Assembly: GCF_014203535.1 (NCBI RefSeq)
Contig: NZ_JACHJI010000006.1
Coordinates: 310,001-374,000 of the forward strand
DNA from: Streptomyces griseomycini
GTDB taxonomy: Bacteria; Actinomycetota; Actinomycetes; Streptomycetales; Streptomycetaceae
Length of the DNA stretch: 64,000 nucleotides
Direction of reading: 5' to 3'
The position numbers and the translations under genes were made by a program. Shown here in pieces: positions 60,701-64,000 of the stretch. Under the pieces are notes generated by a model. That model was not told the origin of the DNA. It worked only from the letters and a program-made list of their open reading frames with translations, and made no database searches. Position 1 is the first letter of the stretch; each line of letters opens with the position of its first letter.

Positions 60701-60740
60701 GCTGGCGGATCTGGTCGCCCTGCGAGGAGGACTGCGATGA
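57738..60740 (+). CDS. SNF2-family DNA-dependent ATPase
   Basis: A 1000-residue protein. The N-terminal 540 residues have no named motif apart from AVHAAPVEDLTVVVPGDD-like beta regions; the SNF2 core follows: LRDYQRRGLSWLARMTSLGL, motif I ADDMGLGKTVTLIALHLHRQ (about 560), VVCPTSLMGNWQREIERF, DEAQ box VVTDEAQHVKNPYSATA (about 655), VALTGTPVENNLSELWAIL and the C-terminal helicase domain LLSLKAAGTGLNLTRAEHV, YDRWWNPAVEAQATDRAYRI. Start uncertain: from ATG 57738 the frame contains a TTA codon (57810-57812) in an AT-rich patch; GTG at 57909 is a later option. Four-base overlap (ATGA) with the SWIM gene. Confidence 0.86.
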   Translation: MVTEPTVQEHPVGHVRAVPSATRTLLVKFEDSVIAAQTHPPAPPSPYSELAHGPAVFVPGDPARTGRVAFWRSDGSAPPAVHAAPVEDLTVVVPGDDGIAPVRVPAVLLPVHTALPVLTRARAGGEGHRAAVFWGAAAVHALHLVARGLLLPGLSPTDHDAWRIGPLGAEDIDAVRRLAASMPPEAHAVPVDATGPLRLQDPERLLRAFLDAVADTLPRSPAAPFVTGAPAFAVPRPQRLPDLRGWAADVAAGHDAGVRLSLRIEVRGLTDPADAREAGDTADDEPGGAQASFRAVLQVHGVSDPALVADATEVWGGAPDGDFGPRARTDALLALRRAARAWAPLTPLLSAAVPDAVDLAAEEVAELLGEGTRALAGAGVDVHWPRELIRGLTTRAEVGPADDGREPGTAGFPQGASSLSADALLAFDWSFAVGDRPLTREELDRLAEANRPLVRLRDQWVLIDPQEVLRARARQDHKITPVDALGAALTGSVEVDGSRIEVRPTGWLAALRDRLADPEAQEPVGQPAALAATLRDYQRRGLSWLARMTSLGLGCCLADDMGLGKTVTLIALHLHRQTDPASAGPTLVVCPTSLMGNWQREIERFAPGTPVRRFHGARRTLDDLADGEFVLTTYGTMRLDAPRLAGVAWGMVVTDEAQHVKNPYSATARQLRSIDARARVALTGTPVENNLSELWAILDWTTPGLLGRLGTFRRRYADAVEGGQDPAAADRLARLVRPFLLRRRKSDPGIAPELPPKTETDHAVSLTQEQAGLYEAVVREALAEISGADSMARRGLIVKLLTGLKQICNHPAQFLKEERPVVAGRSGKLELLDELLDTVLTEEAGVLVFTQYVQMARLLERHLAARGVPAQFLHGGTPVAEREAMVRRFQDGEVPVFLLSLKAAGTGLNLTRAEHVVHYDRWWNPAVEAQATDRAYRIGQTRPVQVHRIVAEGTIEDRIAELLVRKGELADAVLGSGEAALTELTDAELADLVALRGGLR

Positions 60741-62008
60741 CCCGGTACGACGGTGACGAGGCCGACGCGGAGCGCACCTTCGCCGCGCTGCCGCCCGCGC
60801 AGGGACGGGGTTTCGCACAGACCTGGTGGGGCCGGACCTGGCTGACGGCGCTGGAGGGCACGGCGCTCGACCCCGGGCAGCTCAAGGCGGGCCGCAGGCT
60901 CGCGCGCGCGGGGGCGGTCGGTGCGGTGTCCGTGCGGCCGGGACGCATCACGGCGGTCGTGAAGGACCGTGACGGGACGGCCCACCGGGCGGACGTCCTG
61001 CTGCAGGAGCTGTCCGGGGGGCAGTGGGACCGCTTCCTGGCCATGACCGTCGAACGGGCCGGGCACGTCGCGGCGCTGCTCGACCGGGAGATGCCGACGC
61101 ACCTGGTCGAGGACGCGGAGCTGGCCGGGGTGGAACTGCTGCCCGGCCTGGGCGATCTGGAACCGGAGTGCGACTGCGGCACCTGGGACCACTGCGGTCA
61201 CACGGCGGCGCTCTGCTACCAGGTGGCCCGGTTGCTGGACCAGGACCCGTTCGTCCTGCTGCTGGTGCGGGGGCGCGGTGAACGCGCCCTGCTGGACGCG
61301 CTCCGGACGCGCGGTGACGCGTCCGCCGCCCGTCGGCCGGCCCGCCCGGAGGGCGTGGACGCGGCCGAGGCGTACGCGGCCGGGGACATCCTGCCGCCGC
61401 TGCCCCGCCCTCCCGCGCTCCCCGCGGAGCCGGGGGCCGTGCCGTCGCTGGACACGGAGGCCGCGCCCGTCGCCGGGATCGATCCGCGCGCGCTGGAGTT
61501 CCTGGCCGCCCGCACCGCGGCACAGGCCCACCGCCTGCTGGCCGAGGCGCTCCGGGAAGGGCACGGGCGGCGGGCCGAGGAACCGGAGCCGACGGTGGCG
61601 CAGGACGCGGTGCGGCTGGCCGCCGGGGACCCCGGAGGGGCTGTGGCGGACCGGCTGGCGGCCGGTTCGGGGCGCGGCCGGGAGGGGCTGGCCGTGGCCG
61701 TGCGGGCCTGGCGGCACGGCGGACCGGCGGCACTGGCCGTGCTGGACGGGGAGTGGACGCCGGACGGCGAGAGCCTCGCACGCGCGCGTGCCGCCCTGGA
61801 GTCGGCGTGGGACGAGGGCGAGCGGCCGGAGCTGCGGGCCCGCGCCAACCGGTGGACGGTCGTCGGCGCGCCCGTCCAGCTGCGCCTGGGACGCGACGGC
61901 CGCTGGTGGCCGTACCGCAAGGAGCGCGGCCGGTGGGTCCCGGCGGGAGGTTCCGCCCAGGACCCGGCGACGGCACTGGCCTCGGCGGAACGCGCCTCCG
62001 GGGAGTGA
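60737..62008 (+). CDS. SWIM zinc-finger protein partner of the SNF2 ATPase
   Basis: A 423-residue protein. The SWIM finger is C145-x-C147-x5-C153-x-H155 in ECDCGTWDHCGHTAALCYQ. The N-terminal half (GFAQTWWGRTWLTALEG) has the WWG-x-x-W motif found in the same family; the C-terminal half is helical and low-complexity between 200 and 290. It is made with the SNF2 protein: ATG overlaps the TGA of the previous gene. In Bacillus the analogous pair is ywqA/ywqB. SWIM domains bind DNA or protein; the pair probably acts on DNA, but the substrate is unknown. Confidence 0.88.
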   Translation: MTRYDGDEADAERTFAALPPAQGRGFAQTWWGRTWLTALEGTALDPGQLKAGRRLARAGAVGAVSVRPGRITAVVKDRDGTAHRADVLLQELSGGQWDRFLAMTVERAGHVAALLDREMPTHLVEDAELAGVELLPGLGDLEPECDCGTWDHCGHTAALCYQVARLLDQDPFVLLLVRGRGERALLDALRTRGDASAARRPARPEGVDAAEAYAAGDILPPLPRPPALPAEPGAVPSLDTEAAPVAGIDPRALEFLAARTAAQAHRLLAEALREGHGRRAEEPEPTVAQDAVRLAAGDPGGAVADRLAAGSGRGREGLAVAVRAWRHGGPAALAVLDGEWTPDGESLARARAALESAWDEGERPELRARANRWTVVGAPVQLRLGRDGRWWPYRKERGRWVPAGGSAQDPATALASAERASGE

Positions 62009-62042
62009 GCGTCCTGCGGGGGCGCGCCCGGCGTCCCTGACG

Positions 62043-62522
62043 TCAGGGCAGTCCGACGTCCCCCAGGGACGGCAGGAGGGATTCGAGACCGCTCGGCAGG
62101 TTGCTGGGCACCCCGCTCGGCAGCTCGGTGGGGAAGCCGGAGGGCAGCTCCGTGGGGAAGCCGGACGGGAGCCAGCTCGGCGGAACGCTGGGCAGCTCGG
62201 AGGGGATGCCCGGCAACCGATCGGGCGGACCGCCGGTGCCCGTGCTGCTCTCGGCGGGCTCCTTGTCCGGCGAGTCGTCGTCGCCCGAGGCCACCAGCAC
62301 GACGAGGGAGACGGCCACGACGGCCGCGATCACGGCGAGCAGGACGAGCAGGAGCCTGCGTCCGCCGGGACCGCGGCCCGGGCCGCCCCGGTCGCCGGGC
62401 GGCCCGGGCGGCGGCGCACCGCCGTACGAGGGCGGTCCGAAGTCCCCGCCCGGAGGGGGTGTGTCACCCGGCGGGCCGGACGGCGGCCGGGGCGGTACGG
62501 GTGGCATGGCCATACGCACCAT
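62043..62522 (-). CDS. Membrane-anchored Pro-rich protein
   Basis: A 159-residue protein with a Pro/Gly-rich cytoplasmic N-terminus (PPVPPRPPSGPPGDTPPPGG), one transmembrane helix (residues about 56-79, RRLLLVLLAVIAAVVAVSLV) and an extracellular Pro/Ser-rich tail with repeats PSGFPTEL-PSGFPTEL-PSGVPSNL. No known domain. ATG at 62522 is uncertain, with no clear ribosome site; ATGs at 62513 and 62507 are alternatives. A 14-bp palindrome CCCTGACGTCAGGG (62034-62047) overlaps its stop codon. Confidence 0.6.
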   Translation of the reverse strand: MVRMAMPPVPPRPPSGPPGDTPPPGGDFGPPSYGGAPPPGPPGDRGGPGRGPGGRRLLLVLLAVIAAVVAVSLVVLVASGDDDSPDKEPAESSTGTGGPPDRLPGIPSELPSVPPSWLPSGFPTELPSGFPTELPSGVPSNLPSGLESLLPSLGDVGLP

Positions 62523-62882
62523 GGTCGCCGCGGATCCCGGCTCCGCGCGAGGGTGCCGCGCGGAAGCCGACGCGGCCCCGGGGCACCGGTGCGACGACTC
62601 CGGCGCACTCCGCGCGGAGGCGCGCCGCGCACGGCGTCGCACGCGCGGGGGCGCCGGCAGGCGCACCGGACGCGGGACGCACCCGGCGCCGACGAACGCG
62701 GGCGGCGGGCCGCCGGTGGAGGCACGGCGGCGCGGGGGCCATCACCGCGGGAAGCACGGCGGCGTGCGCCGGACGCGGCCGGCACCGCGGCGCGCGGGGG
62801 CACGGCCGCCCGGGAGCACGCAGCGCACAGGGGTCCGCTGCGGGACCGCCGCAACCGTCCGGGACGCCGTCGCGGAAACCAC
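62523..62882. other. Intergenic stretch, no supportable gene
   Basis: About 360 bases. It is very GC-rich with open frames on both strands but no reading that resembles a protein and no ribosome site that decides a start. The right end carries the xylA terminator listed separately. Confidence 0.45.
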
Positions 62883-62949
62883 CACGGACGCGCGGGGGCG
62901 CGACCGCCCGGCGTGACAGCCGGTGCGACCGCGCCCCCGCGCGTCCGTG
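62883..62949 (-). terminator. Long hairpin terminator after xylA
   Basis: Perfect 20-bp arms (62883-62902 and 62930-62949) around a 27-base loop that contains a small inner hairpin (GGC/GCC). It begins 11 bases past the xylA stop codon on the minus strand. With no T-run it resembles other terminators of this genome. Confidence 0.82.
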
Positions 62950-62959
62950 TGCCCGAAGG

Positions 62960-64000
62960 TCAGCCCCGGGCCCCCAGCAAGTGGTCCATCGCCAGCTGGT
63001 CCAGGCGCTCGAAGGCCATGCCGCGCGCGGCGGCGGCGTCGACGTCGAAGTCCTCGAACGCGGACCGGTCGTCGAGCAGGGCCTGGAGGCCGTCGGCCGC
63101 CGTGGGCTGGGCCAGCTGGTCCAGACGGGCCGCGCGCAGCGCCTCCTGCACCTCCGGGTCGGCGCGGAACGCGGCCGCGCGCTCCTTGAGGATCAGGTAG
63201 TTGCGCATGCAGCCGGCCGCCGAGGCCCACACGCCGTCGAAGTCCTCGGTCCGCGGCGGCTTGAAGTCGAAGTGCCGCGGGCCTTCGTACCCGGCCGACT
63301 CCAGCAGGTCCACCAGCCAGAACGCGGCGCGCAGGTCACCCGCGCCGAAGCGGAGGTCCTGGTCGTACTTGATGCCGGACTGGCCGTTGAGGTCGATGTG
63401 GAACAGCTTGCCCGCCCACAGCGCCTGGGCGATGCCGTGCGGGAAGTTCAGCCCGGCCATCTGCTCGTGGCCGACCTCCGGGTTGACGCCGTACAGCTCC
63501 GGGCGCTCCAGGCGCTCGATGAACGCCAGGGCGTGTCCGATGGTGGGCAGCAGGATGTCGCCGCGCGGCTCGTTCGGCTTGGGCTCGATGGCGAAGCGGA
63601 TGTCGTAGCCCTGGGCGGTGACGTACTCGCCGAGCAGGTCGAAGGCCTCCTTCATGCGGTCGAGGGCGACGCGCACGTCCTTGGCGGCGCCGGACTCGGC
63701 GCCCTCCCGGCCGCCCCAGGCCACGTAGGTCTGCGCGCCGAGCTCGGCCGCGAGGTCGATGTTGCGCATGGTCTTGCGCAGCGCGTAGCGGCGCACGTCG
63801 CGGTCGTTGGCGGTGAACCCGCCGTCCTTGAACACCGGGTGGGTGAACAGGTTGGTGGTGGCCATCGGCACCTTCATGCCGGTGTCGTCCAGCGCCTGCC
63901 GGAACCGCTTGACGTGCTCCTCCCGCTCGCTCTCGCTCGAGCCGAAGGGGATGAGGTCGTCGTCGTGGAAGGTGACGCCGTGGGCGCCCAGCTCGGCGAG
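62960..64000 (-). CDS. xylA: Xylose isomerase, 3' part
   Basis: 347 codons are present; the start lies beyond the right edge. The TIM-barrel enzyme is recognised by VTFHDDDLIPFGSSESERE, PMATTNLFTHPVFKDGGFTA, YVAWGGREGAESGAAKDV, FAIEPKPNEPRGDILLPTI, NPEVGHEQMAGLNFPHGIA, and KLFHIDLNGQSGIKYDQDLR. The residues for two metal ions are present: Glu in AIEPKPNEP, Glu and His in NPEVGHEQ, Asp in FHIDLNGQ. It converts D-xylose to D-xylulose and also glucose to fructose. The usual partner, xylulokinase, would lie outside the window. It ends at a strong terminator. Confidence 0.95.
   Translation of the reverse strand, partial: LAELGAHGVTFHDDDLIPFGSSESEREEHVKRFRQALDDTGMKVPMATTNLFTHPVFKDGGFTANDRDVRRYALRKTMRNIDLAAELGAQTYVAWGGREGAESGAAKDVRVALDRMKEAFDLLGEYVTAQGYDIRFAIEPKPNEPRGDILLPTIGHALAFIERLERPELYGVNPEVGHEQMAGLNFPHGIAQALWAGKLFHIDLNGQSGIKYDQDLRFGAGDLRAAFWLVDLLESAGYEGPRHFDFKPPRTEDFDGVWASAAGCMRNYLILKERAAAFRADPEVQEALRAARLDQLAQPTAADGLQALLDDRSAFEDFDVDAAAARGMAFERLDQLAMDHLLGARG

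Noticed and set aside
1..64000. Secondary metabolite cluster, prophage, integrative element or tRNA genes
   Set aside because: No synthases, integrase, transposase, phage genes or tRNA-shaped sequences were seen. Several regulators and exporters are present but without biosynthetic partners.

Overview
The window is a contiguous piece of a Streptomyces chromosome. Base composition is very GC-rich, third codon positions are nearly all G or C, GTG starts are common, and purine-rich ribosome sites sit in front of most starts. Families typical of the genus are present (PaaX and LAL regulators, an LVIVD-repeat secreted protein, DUF5709, DUF5997, DUF6214, roadblock proteins). From memory, not checked, rpmE2 and xylA lie about nineteen genes apart in S. 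coelicolor (SCO1150 and SCO1169). The spacing here is about the same, so the right half looks like syntenic chromosomal backbone rather than an island. I saw no tRNA, rRNA, CRISPR array, insertion sequence, prophage or biosynthetic gene cluster.

Left third (1-21 kb): end of an M56 peptidase, PAP2 phosphatase, TetR regulator, LVIVD/DUF305 secreted pair, ferredoxin-NADP reductase, a divergent ArsR / old-yellow-enzyme pair with two perfect operators, a secreted pectate lyase with an operator inside its promoter, a divergent PaaX / AidB-like acyl-CoA dehydrogenase pair, a beta-propeller protein, uracil-DNA glycosylase coupled to a GlcNAc-kinase-like protein, a CbiX-like protein, a lactonase with a DasR-like site upstream, FUSC transporter, Lrp regulator, HAD phosphatase and DUF4142 protein.

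Middle (21-45 kb): a LysR effector domain without its DNA-binding domain, divergent from DUF5997; two hypothetical genes; a decayed zone (23.9-25.25 kb) where one deletion appears to have removed the 5' halves of divergent arginine deiminase and ABC transporter genes; a gene fusing a MerR DNA-binding domain to sliding-clamp (DnaN) domains behind a textbook MerR promoter; an RCK_C/CPA2 cation antiporter operon; universal stress protein; anti-sigma-like ATPase; LAL regulator; LamG secreted protein; YjbQ; flavin monooxygenase; MltG; a MarR-controlled ABC exporter; and a second, heterodimeric ABC exporter whose halves have complementary degenerate ATPase sites.

Right third (45-64 kb): DUF5709, zinc-free L31, membrane hydrolase, Ski2-like helicase, thioesterase, a frameshifted TrmO (TsaA) pseudogene containing an 11-bp duplication, two roadblock proteins flanking a PPOX-type oxidoreductase, methyltransferase, MpaB/DUF2236 protein, three hypothetical proteins, a tannase-like secreted hydrolase, an SNF2 helicase/SWIM zinc-finger operon whose first gene carries the only TTA codon I noticed, and the 3' part of xylose isomerase. 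The strongest candidate for an undescribed mechanism is the MerR-sliding clamp fusion at 25.3-26.4 kb.
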